Positions 53,881 through 63,161 of a stretch of DNA of 64,000 nucleotides are shown in pieces. The DNA is from JABDLO01 sp041749255. GTDB taxonomy: Bacteria > Bacteroidota > Bacteroidia > Chitinophagales > Saprospiraceae. The first letter of the stretch is position 1. Each line of letters opens with the position of its first letter. The translations under genes were made by a program, and so were the position numbers. Location: assembly GCA_041749255.1 (NCBI GenBank), contig JBGTBR010000076.1, forward strand, positions 1-64,000, given 5' to 3'. The notes under the pieces are model-generated. The model made no database searches. It saw only the letters and a program-made list of their open reading frames with translations, and was not told the origin of the DNA.

Positions 53881-55470
53881 TTAATTGATCCTAAAACTCA
53901 TTGTACCTAAATTTCTGGCTGCCTGATCACCAGGACATCGGCACATTACATTTTCAAAATAGAATAAGTCTCCTGGTATTGCTTTGTCCATCAACCCTTT
54001 TACCTGTGGATTAAATCTTCCGCCCTGATGTTTTCTTACGACTTCCGGATCCTGTCTTCTAGGTACCCTTATGAGATCAAAATCTACAATCTCGCATCGG
54101 GCATCAAAATCAAATCCGTCCAATTTGGGTAAAATGCCTGTTTGAGCTTTGAAGGGACCGCTCCCCATTACACCACTGGGTTGGCTAGATAAAGTAGGTA
54201 CCGGGTCAGGTATTCTTTTAACCCTGAAATTTTTTGATGCTGTTATACCCCCACCGCTCACATTGATCACAGCAAATTCGTTTTGGCGTGTTTGCGTGGT
54301 TACATTTACAGTATACGTACCATCAGCGTTCGGCTTTATTGCGCCTCCACCGGCTCCACCCATAGAAACTCTGAGTTCGTTACTGGAAATACCGGCTGCG
54401 GACACCTCTACAGGATTATCTACACCAATGTAAAAAACGTTCATTTTAAGAGGGGATATGGCCACGGACCTTTCTCCAACTTCATATTCAAAGGTATTGG
54501 TATAGGTTTTTACTTCATTGGTCACTGGATTGGTCACAGTGATTTCAGCATTGTACGTTTTTCTTCCGACTGTTGGTGAGGAAGCGACAAATCGTGCTAC
54601 ACCATCTTCTCCTACACTTAGAGGAGAACCATTGACCCTAATATTAATTCCTGTTTTATTCGAAGTACCAGCTGAGGCACTGAGGAAAATATCTGATTCA
54701 AAGGTTTCACCCTTTATCACGTAGGTTTTCTTAGGTGCAGATACTACAGTGTATTGATCCAGAACTACGTCTTCACCGCCTACTTTTTTAACCAGGTAAT
54801 TTAAAACAGTCGCTTCCGAAGACTTCATATCATTTTTAAATTTGGAAAATATAGGCATCACGGCTCCAACTGGCATATGATTAAAGGTAAAATCGGCCCA
54901 ACCTTCTCTACGGGTTTGACTGGATCTCCAGGTTTCATCATCGATTTCTATAGGAATTTTACCTCTGTATAAATCCCTTTCATTTTCATCAAAAAATTGA
55001 ATATAACGCTCTCTGTATTCTAATAGCTTTTCTTTGAGTTCTTCTCCTTTTCCCTGATTGACCATAATTCTTGTAGTCGCATCGTAATCCCTCTTCCCTT
55101 TAATTTCTATTCTTCCGTCTGCTTCTACAAAGTCTCCATCGTCTACGACTCCATTTTTATTTCCACTGGCATCAATTAAATTATTGACGATTTCATCAAG
55201 GTATTCATTGGCTTCAAGGGAGAGCGCCTGAACTTGATCGACGCGTTCTGCGTAGATTTCGAGTTCACTGTTTTTACGAGCTCTATCTATGATGGTGGCA
55301 GGAAGTGCTGCGTTGCTTTCATCTAGAGCATTGTTTGCGCTAATGAGCCCTCTATCTACCATTTCAAACGCATTAAAAATTTCAGCTGAAACGTTGAGAG
55401 CCAATAAAGCTGTAAGTACCAGATACATGATGTTGATCATGAGTTGCCTGGGTTCCTTAGGTATTGACAT
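53881..55470 (-). CDS. gldM: Gliding motility / T9SS motor protein GldM (PorM)
   Basis: GldM spans the inner membrane with one N-terminal helix (MINIMYLVLTALLALNVSAEIFNAF) and reaches through the periplasm in four domains. Together with GldL it forms the proton-driven motor that powers secretion and gliding. The 529-residue length and the start MSIPKEPRQLMINIMYLVL are diagnostic. It lies between gldL and gldN. Confidence 0.96.
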   Translation of the reverse strand: MSIPKEPRQLMINIMYLVLTALLALNVSAEIFNAFEMVDRGLISANNALDESNAALPATIIDRARKNSELEIYAERVDQVQALSLEANEYLDEIVNNLIDASGNKNGVVDDGDFVEADGRIEIKGKRDYDATTRIMVNQGKGEELKEKLLEYRERYIQFFDENERDLYRGKIPIEIDDETWRSSQTRREGWADFTFNHMPVGAVMPIFSKFKNDMKSSEATVLNYLVKKVGGEDVVLDQYTVVSAPKKTYVIKGETFESDIFLSASAGTSNKTGINIRVNGSPLSVGEDGVARFVASSPTVGRKTYNAEITVTNPVTNEVKTYTNTFEYEVGERSVAISPLKMNVFYIGVDNPVEVSAAGISSNELRVSMGGAGGGAIKPNADGTYTVNVTTQTRQNEFAVINVSGGGITASKNFRVKRIPDPVPTLSSQPSGVMGSGPFKAQTGILPKLDGFDFDARCEIVDFDLIRVPRRQDPEVVRKHQGGRFNPQVKGLMDKAIPGDLFYFENVMCRCPGDQAARNLGTMSFRIN

Positions 55471-55512
55471 ATTAAAATATTTTTTAAAAACTTTTTTGCA
55501 ATTTCAAATAAT

Positions 55513-56103
55513 TCAACTTCTAACCGTGTATGCAGATAATACATTTCCGTACACGGAATTAAGAGAGGCCAGGTTTTTGTTCAAGGAAACCATTTGTTCT
55601 TTATATAATTTGGTGTCTTCTACGGTGTCGTTCAAAGAAACCATCGCTTCTGTCATTTTGCCGTAAAAGTTGTGCATAGTTTTAATTTGCTCAGAGGTTT
55701 CCTCAAAATCAATTTCCTGCAAAGCCTTTAAAGCACTCAGATTTCTTGACATATCCTGCAATTCATTTAACATTCCACCCAGATTTTTTTCTACTACATC
55801 TGCATCCAAAGGTCTTTTGGGAGTATAACTAGATTCTACCGGCCCGGCGGTTAATGGATTTAGATTGGCATTAAAATTATCAAGACCCGGATAGAGTTTT
55901 TCCCAATAATAGTCCTTTTCAGGACCTAAAATACCCAGAAAAGCAAATAAGATAGCCTCGACAACGAGACCTGCAGTAATAGCCATTCCTCCCCATGAAT
56001 AACTATTTATTTTTCCTAACGCTCCAAGCATTACTACAGAAGCACCTAATCCGATTACCAGATTTTTGAAGTACTTGAATCCTTTTGAATTTGTAAGACC
56101 CAT
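55513..56103 (-). CDS. gldL: Gliding motility / T9SS motor protein GldL (PorL)
   Basis: GldL is the small inner-membrane motor subunit: two N-terminal helices (about residues 12-60: NLVIGLGASVVMLGALGKINSY ... AGLVVEAILFAFLGI) are followed by FLGILGPEKDYYWEKLYPGLD and a cytoplasmic coiled tail. The protonatable glutamate in the second helix (VVEAILF) fits the proton-channel role reported for this family. The length of 196 residues is a little shorter than some homologues, and the tail is reduced. Confidence 0.95.
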   Translation of the reverse strand: MGLTNSKGFKYFKNLVIGLGASVVMLGALGKINSYSWGGMAITAGLVVEAILFAFLGILGPEKDYYWEKLYPGLDNFNANLNPLTAGPVESSYTPKRPLDADVVEKNLGGMLNELQDMSRNLSALKALQEIDFEETSEQIKTMHNFYGKMTEAMVSLNDTVEDTKLYKEQMVSLNKNLASLNSVYGNVLSAYTVRS

Positions 56104-56288
56104 ATTTCAATTTGATTTTAATTAATTTAATTTAATAGTTTATAAAGTATAATACATACAACTTGTTATTCTATAACACAATAACCTGCAAGCATCCTCT
56201 CGGGCCACAAAACCCTCGCGATGACACTTATCAACATAAAAACTTCTTTTGTAAGTGCTTTTAGTATGTTTAACACGATATTTATTGA
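56104..56288. other. Spacer between gldK and gldL
   Basis: A 185-base gap inside the operon, longer than the other gld gaps. It contains a GC-rich segment with imperfect inverted repeats (ctctcgggccacaaaaccctcgcg, near 56195-56219, shown here only as location and general form). No TAnnTTTG element at good distance from gldL was found, so gldL-N probably depends on read-through from gldK. Confidence 0.35.
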
Positions 56289-57518
56289 TTAAAAATCGTT
56301 GATTGATCTTCCAAGGAAGGTCAAAGCACTTCTAAATCCAATATAAGACTTTGAAGTATCCTGATATTCCCATTGTCTTGTGCTGGTCTGCAAGAAATAA
56401 CCAATATCTTTCCAGGAGCCTCCTCTTATGACTTTTCTTTTGTATACTTCCGGATCATTAGGATTTGCGTTGTATTTAAAGTCAGGATTTAAATCGTGTT
56501 GGTACAAATAGGCCGTTTCGTGATATGAAGTTTCCGTCCATTCAGATGCATTACCGGACATGCAATACAGCCCGTAATCATTAGGAAAATAAGAATCTGC
56601 TTTCACTGTATATAAGCCTCCATCCTCCGGGTAGTTTCCTCTGCCTGGCTTAAAGTTAGCCAATAAACATCCTTTCGCATTTCTCAGGTAATATCCTCCC
56701 CAGGGATAAGGTGCTATATCATGACCTCCTCTGGCAGCGTATTCCCATTCGGCTTCTGTCGGTAACCTGAAAGATTCCACAGCAGGTTGATTTGCATTTA
56801 TGGAGTTCCAAATCATGGTTCTCCAATTACAAAACGCTCTGGCCTGATTCCAATTGATTCCCACTACAGGATAATCATCAAATGCAGGATGCGAAAAATA
56901 ATTTCTGGCATAGGGCTCATTGGCAGAATAGGAAAAATCTCTTATCCAGCATAGTGTATCAGGGTATATATTTAATTCTTCTTTTTTTATGAGCTGGGAC
57001 CTGGGAATATCTTTTCTTTTAATTGCCATATCCCAATCCAACCATTCGTACTTATAATTAAATTTCCTTGTATCCAATTCTCTTTTTCCCGAGAATGCCA
57101 TGTCTCCCTGATAATACATTTCATCTAACAACTCATCAGTCCAGTCAATAGGGAAATCCCAGTCTAATTTCTCATTACCGTATTCGTCTTCATAAAAGTC
57201 ACCTAAAATTACATGGGCTATTGAATCCTTAACCCAATTGACAAATTGCCTGTATTCATTATTGGTAATTTCTGTGTCGTCCATGAAAAATCCCTGGATA
57301 GAAACAGCCTTAGGTCGTTGAAGATATGTGGAAAAAACATCCTGATCACTTTGCCCAATATGAAGAGTGCCAGAAGGTATATAAACCATACCATATGGAT
57401 TTATACCTTTCCAGGATGGCCTGTCTAAGACCCCAACCAATTCGCCACTTTGCTTTTTACCACAAGAAGACAACAATATTCCTGTGAACACAAAGAAAAT
57501 TAATACCGTTTTTTTCAT
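56289..57518 (-). CDS. gldK: Gliding motility / T9SS lipoprotein GldK (PorK)
   Basis: GldK is the outer-membrane lipoprotein that forms the periplasmic T9SS ring with GldN. The 409-residue protein has a lipobox (LLSSC, Cys19) and an FGE/SUMF1-like fold without the enzyme's activity: MVYIPSGTLHIGQSDQDV, MDDTEITNNEYRQFV, FRLPTEAEWEYAARGG, GLYCMSGNASEWTE and VIRGGSW. It is preceded by a -7 element and is the likely first gene of the gldKLMN transcript. Confidence 0.95.
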   Translation of the reverse strand: MKKTVLIFFVFTGILLSSCGKKQSGELVGVLDRPSWKGINPYGMVYIPSGTLHIGQSDQDVFSTYLQRPKAVSIQGFFMDDTEITNNEYRQFVNWVKDSIAHVILGDFYEDEYGNEKLDWDFPIDWTDELLDEMYYQGDMAFSGKRELDTRKFNYKYEWLDWDMAIKRKDIPRSQLIKKEELNIYPDTLCWIRDFSYSANEPYARNYFSHPAFDDYPVVGINWNQARAFCNWRTMIWNSINANQPAVESFRLPTEAEWEYAARGGHDIAPYPWGGYYLRNAKGCLLANFKPGRGNYPEDGGLYTVKADSYFPNDYGLYCMSGNASEWTETSYHETAYLYQHDLNPDFKYNANPNDPEVYKRKVIRGGSWKDIGYFLQTSTRQWEYQDTSKSYIGFRSALTFLGRSINDF

Positions 57519-57569
57519 TTTCTTTTAAAGATTTAACCGTTTTCTGAGCCCTTAGGCTGAATAAAAAGA

Positions 57570-57577
57570 CAAAGATA
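57570..57577 (-). promoter_or_regulatory. -7 element (TATCTTTG) of gldK
   Basis: TATCTTTG on the minus strand lies 52-59 bases before the gldK ATG, downstream of the porP gene, suggesting gldKLMN has its own promoter. Confidence 0.5.
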
Positions 57578-57724
57578 TAAGAGTGTAATAATATATCAAA
57601 TAAAGTCTGGTTATCTTGCAAAACAAATAACAAATTCCTAACGTCTGCAAACCATATTCTATTATGGTGCGAACTGGAATAGTTATCCATTCCATCTAAA
57701 ACACAAAAATTTCACCAATATTGT

Positions 57725-58684
57725 TTATAATCTCCTCGGATTGTAAATTATTTTAGGAGGCATTCCAGTACGAATGGCTTTGTTTAGATTATAGATCATC
57801 CGGATCTCATGGCTTCCTTCATTGGTTGTTCTTAATGCAGAAATCCCGGTGTCGAAACTGTAAGCGACCGAATACCTTGGATTGATCTTTGTCCCTATCA
57901 TCATGATCAATCCATCTATTGATCGGGGGCTATACCCCCTGATTCCTAAACTTCCAAAAACATTGTTGTTAAATCGACCCATAACGGCCAGATCAGTTTG
58001 TATTTCTACAAAATCAGTCCTCACTAAAATAGACGGTATTAATTCAAGCTGTTCATTGTATTGATAACTGTATTCGCCATATAATGATGTAACAGTTGAC
58101 AATTTGAAAGTAGTGAGACCCGCATTCAAGGGTGGTTCAGGAAGATGGGAAACAGATAAACCCGTCTCAAAACCATTCCCGATAAAATAAGCACCCAGCG
58201 TCCAGGTAGGGGCAATACCATTATAGTCCTGGGATTGAAGAACCGGATCATTATGATTGAGGTTGCCATCTATGTATTCTCCATCCGGGGTGATGATGCC
58301 GCGGCCATTTATGCTCTTTTGTAAAATACCCAAAGAAATACCACCCGATAGCAATCCAAAATCCGTAGTCATCACATAATTATAAGAGCCCGATATAGAT
58401 AGATTATTTATCAGCCCACTATTTTCATTGCTTATTTCCATACCTATAGCTCCTTTCCATATATAAAATGGCATATGGGCATTGATATACTGACTGCTGG
58501 GTGAATTGGGTAAGCCATTCCATTGAGATCGCACCACAGCATTGACATGTAATGATAATTCTAATCCACCATATGCGGGATTAAACTGGTATTTGTCCAA
58601 CATGAACTGACTATACTGAAAACTTTGCTGAGCTGTCAGTAAAGTAGAACAGAATAATATCATGATGTATAAGAAGTACTTCAT
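57725..58684 (-). CDS. PorP/SprF family type IX secretion outer-membrane protein
   Basis: A 319-residue barrel protein with a signal peptide (MKYFLYIMILFCSTLLTAQQ), followed by the family-typical FQYSQFMLDKYQFNPAYGGLELSLHVNAVVRSQWNGLPNSP and a series of beta strands. PorP/SprF proteins serve as outer-membrane partners of T9SS-exported CHU_C proteins. Its position directly before gldK matches porP-porK-porL-porM-porN in Porphyromonas, supporting a core role. Confidence 0.92.
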   Translation of the reverse strand: MKYFLYIMILFCSTLLTAQQSFQYSQFMLDKYQFNPAYGGLELSLHVNAVVRSQWNGLPNSPSSQYINAHMPFYIWKGAIGMEISNENSGLINNLSISGSYNYVMTTDFGLLSGGISLGILQKSINGRGIITPDGEYIDGNLNHNDPVLQSQDYNGIAPTWTLGAYFIGNGFETGLSVSHLPEPPLNAGLTTFKLSTVTSLYGEYSYQYNEQLELIPSILVRTDFVEIQTDLAVMGRFNNNVFGSLGIRGYSPRSIDGLIMMIGTKINPRYSVAYSFDTGISALRTTNEGSHEIRMIYNLNKAIRTGMPPKIIYNPRRL

Positions 58685-58753
58685 ATTGAACTCATGAATA
58701 TACGGGTATTTATTACATGGTAAAAGTAAATGAAGTCATTTTGTTGTAAATAT

Positions 58754-59524
58754 TCAATTTTTTACATCAATTTTTAAACCATCATAAGCGAGAAAAACAT
58801 TTTTGGGAAGCTGAGATGATGTTTTCTCATGTATACCCAATAAATGACTTATATGAGTCAGGTAAGCTGTTTGAGGTCGGATGATTTCTATCTTTTCTAA
58901 AGCCTCATTTAAAGTGAAATGCGAATAATGGGGTTTATGCCTCAAAGCATTGATGACCATGATATCAATATCTGTCATATACGATAGGCTCTCATCCGGA
59001 ATAAAAGATGCATCAGTGATGTATAGAAACCGGTTTAATTTAAAGGCTAATACTTCCAATTGTCCATGCATGACAGGTAGTGGAATGATTTGTGATGAAC
59101 CCAATTGAAACTCCTGATAGGGTCTTATTTCCATGATGTTTATCCTGGGTGCTCCAGGATAAGGATTGGCCGCAAAAACATACGGAAAACGCTGCTTTAT
59201 TTCAAATATGACCCTTTTACTCATATAAAATGAGATTTCTGACCCTGATTGAAAGTAATATGGTCTTATATCGTCTAATCCTATTACATGATCATTGTGT
59301 TCATGTGTGATCAACACTCCATCGAGTTTCAGAATCTTTTCTCTTAACATTTGTTGCCTGAAATCCGGACCTACATCTATCACAATATGCTCATTGCCAG
59401 TATCTATAAAGATAGAAGTCCGGGTTCTGTTATCTTTGAGATCGTTTGATCGGCATACTGCACATTGACACCCAATGACAGGAATCCCTTGAGATGTACC
59501 TGTACCCAGGAAGGTTATTTTCAC
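58754..59524 (-). CDS. MBL-fold metal-dependent hydrolase (PhnP-like)
   Basis: This 256-residue metallo-beta-lactamase-fold protein has LGTGTSQGIPVIGCQCAVC at the N-terminus (the cysteines resemble the extra zinc site of PhnP), DVGPDFRQQ, and the metal motif HEHNDH near residue 75. PhnP is a cyclic phosphodiesterase. No phn genes are present, so the true substrate may be another phosphodiester. Confidence 0.87.
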   Translation of the reverse strand: MKITFLGTGTSQGIPVIGCQCAVCRSNDLKDNRTRTSIFIDTGNEHIVIDVGPDFRQQMLREKILKLDGVLITHEHNDHVIGLDDIRPYYFQSGSEISFYMSKRVIFEIKQRFPYVFAANPYPGAPRINIMEIRPYQEFQLGSSQIIPLPVMHGQLEVLAFKLNRFLYITDASFIPDESLSYMTDIDIMVINALRHKPHYSHFTLNEALEKIEIIRPQTAYLTHISHLLGIHEKTSSQLPKNVFLAYDGLKIDVKN

Positions 59525-59558
59525 TGTCTGTTATCTTTATTGACCTGAAATAATCTAT

Positions 59559-59846
59559 TTATATCTCCAAAGCCTGAGATTTTTTAACATTATGGAGAAA
59601 CCTCTCATAAGTTTTAATACTATTCATGCTTAAATTATCGAAATCAATCTCAAGATTTTGCAATATTTCGGTCAGACTCTCGGTTCTGCCATGTACATCA
59701 AAATATTTATTGATGATGACCATTTTACGGTTTTCAACCAAACAATATCCAGACCTGAAATGTCCCTTTTCATACCTTATGGCATATCCTAAATCCTGTA
59801 AAATACCTTCCAGTTTTCGCAAATACGCATTGGTAACTTTACTCAT
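59559..59846 (-). CDS. Small conserved protein of unknown function
   Basis: A 95-residue soluble protein: KVTNAYLRKLEGILQDLGY and FRSGYCLVENRKMVIINKYFDVHGR, then a helical C-terminus. I recognise no family. The composition looks coding, and a TATTTTTG element lies at 59864-59871, about 18 bases before the ATG. It starts a short unit with the MBL hydrolase, 34 bases downstream. Confidence 0.7.
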   Translation of the reverse strand: MSKVTNAYLRKLEGILQDLGYAIRYEKGHFRSGYCLVENRKMVIINKYFDVHGRTESLTEILQNLEIDFDNLSMNSIKTYERFLHNVKKSQALEI

Positions 59847-59863
59847 TTTTCGATATTATATTA

Positions 59864-59871
59864 CAAAAATA
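59864..59871 (-). promoter_or_regulatory. -7 element (TATTTTTG) before the 95-residue gene
   Basis: TATTTTTG on the minus strand lies 18-25 bases before the ATG at 59846. Confidence 0.5.
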
Positions 59872-60190
59872 GAAATATATGGAAATATTTAATGTGATCC
59901 GTGTATTTTATTACAGGTATTTTTTTTTTACACGTTGAAAAAAAAGGTAAAGTTCATTACCTTTGAGTAACGCTGGCCTTGTTATGATTGAATAAACAGT
60001 TTTTATTTAGGCCTTATGAATATCCATATTGTTTTAGGGCTTTTCCTCATTTCACCACAAAGAAAGAATAAGACTAAGATTATATGGTGTTGAGTGATAC
60101 AGGAAGTGTCTTTCAAAAAAAAATGATTTAAATATTATTTCCGTTTTTAGGTAGTTTTATTAAACTATCCAATTTTAAAAATAAATAAAT
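59872..60190. other. Divergent spacer with a distal -7 element
   Basis: No gene is seen in these 319 bases. TACCTTTG at 59957-59964 matches the -7 consensus on the plus strand and would give the next gene a leader of about 220 bases. Nothing in the leader matches a riboswitch that I know. Confidence 0.4.
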
Positions 60191-60676
60191 ATGAAGAATC
60201 TAATCTTTTTGTTACTAATAAGTTGTGGGATGCTTTGCTGCAAAGAAAAAGCAAATCCAGGCGCTGATAGCGGACACCCAACCAGTGCCGTATCTACTGT
60301 AAATCCAGATTTTCAAAATCTCTACCCTATCAACGCTGATTCAATTTATCACTTATATACTCATGTTGATTTTATCGATTTTATCTTTTACGATCTTCCT
60401 GTCTCCATTAGTGCTAATGATGTAAATAGTTTAAAAAGGCATATTCAGGCTATTGATGATGTAAAACCGGTGAGTATAGATCGATGTGCTCTCATTGGAA
60501 GAATGTTTGTGCATGTGAAAGGCCAAATTATAGCTGAAGCAGATATTTATGTCGAACCGACGAAATGTTATTACTTTGTATTCCATACCAATGATAAACC
60601 CAGTTATGTCAATGGAATGACCATGACAGGTAGAATGTTTTTTGATGGTCTGCTTCAAAGATACCGTAAATCCTGA
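60191..60676 (+). CDS. Small lipoprotein of unknown function
   Basis: A 161-residue protein with a lipoprotein-type signal (MKNLIFLLLISCGMLCC; the cysteine pair at 16-17 is the probable anchor) and a globular part with no recognised domain. It lies 24 bases before the ppx/gppA-like gene in the same orientation, but a functional link cannot be shown. Confidence 0.65.
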   Translation: MKNLIFLLLISCGMLCCKEKANPGADSGHPTSAVSTVNPDFQNLYPINADSIYHLYTHVDFIDFIFYDLPVSISANDVNSLKRHIQAIDDVKPVSIDRCALIGRMFVHVKGQIIAEADIYVEPTKCYYFVFHTNDKPSYVNGMTMTGRMFFDGLLQRYRKS

Positions 60677-60700
60677 ACGGGTGGGAAAGTATTCATTCTC

Positions 60701-61600
60701 ATGAAAGCAGCAGCAATTGATCTCGGAACCAATACTTTTCACTTAATAATTGCCGAAAAGATTCATTCATCTTTCAAGGTAATCGATCGTCAACGAAGAT
60801 GGATATTTCTTGCTGAATATGGTCTAGAAGATTTGCATTATATTGTTTTAGAACGAGCATGGAAAACACTTGAAGACTTTAAAAAATTAATGGTTCAACA
60901 CCAGATCACTGTGTACAAAGCAGTGGCAACAGAAGCCTTTCGCTCAGCGAGTAATGGAGTAGCTTTTCTTTCAAAAGTGAAAACTGAACTGGATATAGAC
61001 ATAGAGGTTATTTCAGGAAGTCGAGAGGCTGAATTGATTTTCAAAGGGACTTCTATGGCAGTAAAAGATATGAAATCCATCAATCTCATCATGGATATTG
61101 GAGGAGGTAGTACTGAATTTATTCTCTATCAGGGTACAAGGATGATTTGGTCTTATAGTTTTATGGCTGGAGTGACTTATTTGCATAACCGCTTTGTTCA
61201 TAGCGACCCATTAAGTGAGGAGGATACTAAGCAACTAAAACAATACTTTGAAAACCTGTTCCGGGAAATGAAGCTCCGTTTACGCGATCATACTGTACAT
61301 GCTTTGGTAGGTGCGTCAGGTTCCTTTGAAGTATTAGAGGCACTCGCCGGAATGTATCCTGAAGAAGGCAGATGTAATGCTGTCTCTGTCTCGGTTTTTA
61401 TGGATTTTTACAATCAATTTCTGCATACAAAATACGAAGATCGGTTACTAATAGATGGGATACCGGAATCGAGAGCAAGGCTCATCGTAACCGCCTTTGT
61501 TCTTATACATTATGTCCTAGATTTGACACCGATAAAAGTGATAAAAATTTCCCCTTATGCTCTTAAAGAGGGTATGATAAGAGAGTTATTAAACATTTAA
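60701..61600 (+). CDS. Ppx/GppA-family exopolyphosphatase
   Basis: This 299-residue ASKHA-fold enzyme has AAIDLGTNTFHLIIAE (phosphate 1 loop), VATEAFRSASNG, IMDIGGGSTEFILYQ (phosphate 2 loop) and GASGSFEVLEALAG. The length matches the short bacterial Ppx1/GppA forms without the HD C-terminal domain. It hydrolyses inorganic polyphosphate or the 5'-phosphate of pppGpp; which one cannot be told from sequence. Confidence 0.9.
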   Translation: MKAAAIDLGTNTFHLIIAEKIHSSFKVIDRQRRWIFLAEYGLEDLHYIVLERAWKTLEDFKKLMVQHQITVYKAVATEAFRSASNGVAFLSKVKTELDIDIEVISGSREAELIFKGTSMAVKDMKSINLIMDIGGGSTEFILYQGTRMIWSYSFMAGVTYLHNRFVHSDPLSEEDTKQLKQYFENLFREMKLRLRDHTVHALVGASGSFEVLEALAGMYPEEGRCNAVSVSVFMDFYNQFLHTKYEDRLLIDGIPESRARLIVTAFVLIHYVLDLTPIKVIKISPYALKEGMIRELLNI

Positions 61601-61645
61601 ATTTAGTCTCACCTAAAAAAAATATTATATATGGTTAAAAAGTAC

Positions 61646-61653
61646 TATTTTTG
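61646..61653 (+). promoter_or_regulatory. -7 element (TATTTTTG) before the permease-repressor fusion
   Basis: TATTTTTG ends 16 bases before the ATG at 61670, so the leader is very short (about ten bases). If the fused repressor regulates its own gene, the operator would have to overlap this promoter. Confidence 0.5.
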
Positions 61654-61669
61654 CCACTAAAAGAGCAGG

Positions 61670-63160
61670 ATGGAATTTTTAGATATCATATCATCGGCTT
61701 GGGCTATACGCGCCATAGTGGCTTCCAGTATGGTGGGAATTATGTGTGGGGTGATTGGTTGTTTTATTGTATTGAGAAATATGTCGTTAATTGGAGATGC
61801 CTTATCCCATGCCATTTTGCCTGGTATTTTTGTTGCATTTTTATTGGTAGGGTATAGCACTGTAGGTTTTTTTACAGGATCCGTTATTGCCGGGTTACTC
61901 GCTGCATTGATGATCACATGGATTCAGCAAAATATTGCGACTAAGAATGATGCGGCCATCGGAATCGTTTTTACAGCCATGTTTTCTATAGGTGTAATTG
62001 GCATTTCCTGGCTTAGTAAAGACAGGGGTGCACATCTCGATCTCAAAGATTTTTTATTTGGTAATGTTTTGGGTATCTCTAATAGTGACCTGATACTTAC
62101 TTTTTTTATATTGCTATATACCATTATCAGCATCACAGTATTATTCAGGTATTTAACGATCACTACATTTCAACCTGTCATAGCTAAGACTATGGGTATT
62201 TCTGTCAAAGCTATCCATTACTTTTTAATGTTACTTCTTTCCTTTGCGGTGGTTTCTGCGTTGAGAACAGTGGGCGTCATTCTTGTAGTTGCAATGCTTA
62301 TAACTCCGGCTTCGACAGCTCTTTTACTTTCTGACCGATTGCAAAAAGTACTGGTTTTATCGGGATTAATAGGCCTTGCTTCAGCTATGGGCGGTATGAT
62401 GTTGGCTATTGTTTTTGATACTACTCCTGGGCCTGCTATGGTCATATTTGCCACCTCCATTTATTTTGTAGTAGCAGTATTTGCTCCAAAAAAGGGTTTT
62501 CTTACCAGATTATTTCTGACCAGAGCTCAAAACCGTAAAATTGAAATGGAAGATGTTGTAAAACATATTTTTAAAAACAGTGAGAACACAGTTGTTACAC
62601 CTTCTTCAATGGTTGAAAGATTAGATTTTTCTCAACAGAAGATGAATGGGATCCTTAAACGCCTTCTGAAAGATGATATCATTCTGCATCAGGAAGACGG
62701 ATTTATTTTAACCCAGAAAGGAAAGGATATGGCACTTCGACTGATAAGAGCGCACAGATTATGGGAATCATATCAGGTAGAAACGATGGGTTTAACCAAA
62801 GAGCAAATTCATGAAGAAGCTGAAATTTTTGAACACTTGCTTTCTGAAGAGCTGCTGGATGAAGTAGATGCTAAACTGGGATATCCGGCAGAAGATCCAC
62901 ACGGTTCGCCCATACCTCCAAAAAACATCATTCACACCTGGAGTTTGCTGGCTCAAAAACCCCGGTCGAAGTCAAGGGTTTTGCCAGAGCAACAGGATAT
63001 TGAAGTGGAAGGGGAATTGTGGGAGTTGGGCATTATGCCTTCCACCATTGTGCAAGTTGTAGAAAATGCAGGTCAAATGATCAAGCTAAAAGCTGGAAAT
63101 AAATTGGTTGAAATGGACAGGAGTATCGCCAACAGGGTGAGAGTAAAACCCATTCGCTGA
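61670..63160 (+). CDS. Metal ABC permease fused to a DtxR/MntR-type repressor
   Basis: This 496-residue protein joins two functions. Residues 1 to about 275 form an ABC-3 type metal permease with about eight helices (NMSLIGDALSHAILPG near residue 37; VVAMLITPASTALLL near 206). From about 293 to 420 comes a DtxR-like part: a winged helix (MEDVVKHIF ... MVERLDFSQQKMNGILKRLLKDDII) and a metal/dimer domain (RLIRAHRLWESYQ ... IHEEAEIFEHLLSEE ... PAEDPHGSPIP). An SH3/FeoA-like domain (WELGIMPSTIVQVVENAG) ends it. Candidate ligands are Asp295, His362, Glu366, His381, Glu385, Glu388 and His389. Glu385 replaces the Cys of DtxR, as in MntR, which favours Mn. Its ATPase and binding protein are not nearby. 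Confidence 0.88.
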   Translation: MEFLDIISSAWAIRAIVASSMVGIMCGVIGCFIVLRNMSLIGDALSHAILPGIFVAFLLVGYSTVGFFTGSVIAGLLAALMITWIQQNIATKNDAAIGIVFTAMFSIGVIGISWLSKDRGAHLDLKDFLFGNVLGISNSDLILTFFILLYTIISITVLFRYLTITTFQPVIAKTMGISVKAIHYFLMLLLSFAVVSALRTVGVILVVAMLITPASTALLLSDRLQKVLVLSGLIGLASAMGGMMLAIVFDTTPGPAMVIFATSIYFVVAVFAPKKGFLTRLFLTRAQNRKIEMEDVVKHIFKNSENTVVTPSSMVERLDFSQQKMNGILKRLLKDDIILHQEDGFILTQKGKDMALRLIRAHRLWESYQVETMGLTKEQIHEEAEIFEHLLSEELLDEVDAKLGYPAEDPHGSPIPPKNIIHTWSLLAQKPRSKSRVLPEQQDIEVEGELWELGIMPSTIVQVVENAGQMIKLKAGNKLVEMDRSIANRVRVKPIR

Positions 63161-63161
63161 T

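Noticed and set aside
60016..60093. Short open frame of 25 codons upstream of the small lipoprotein gene
   Set aside because: Too short, without ribosome-binding or family evidence; more likely part of a leader.
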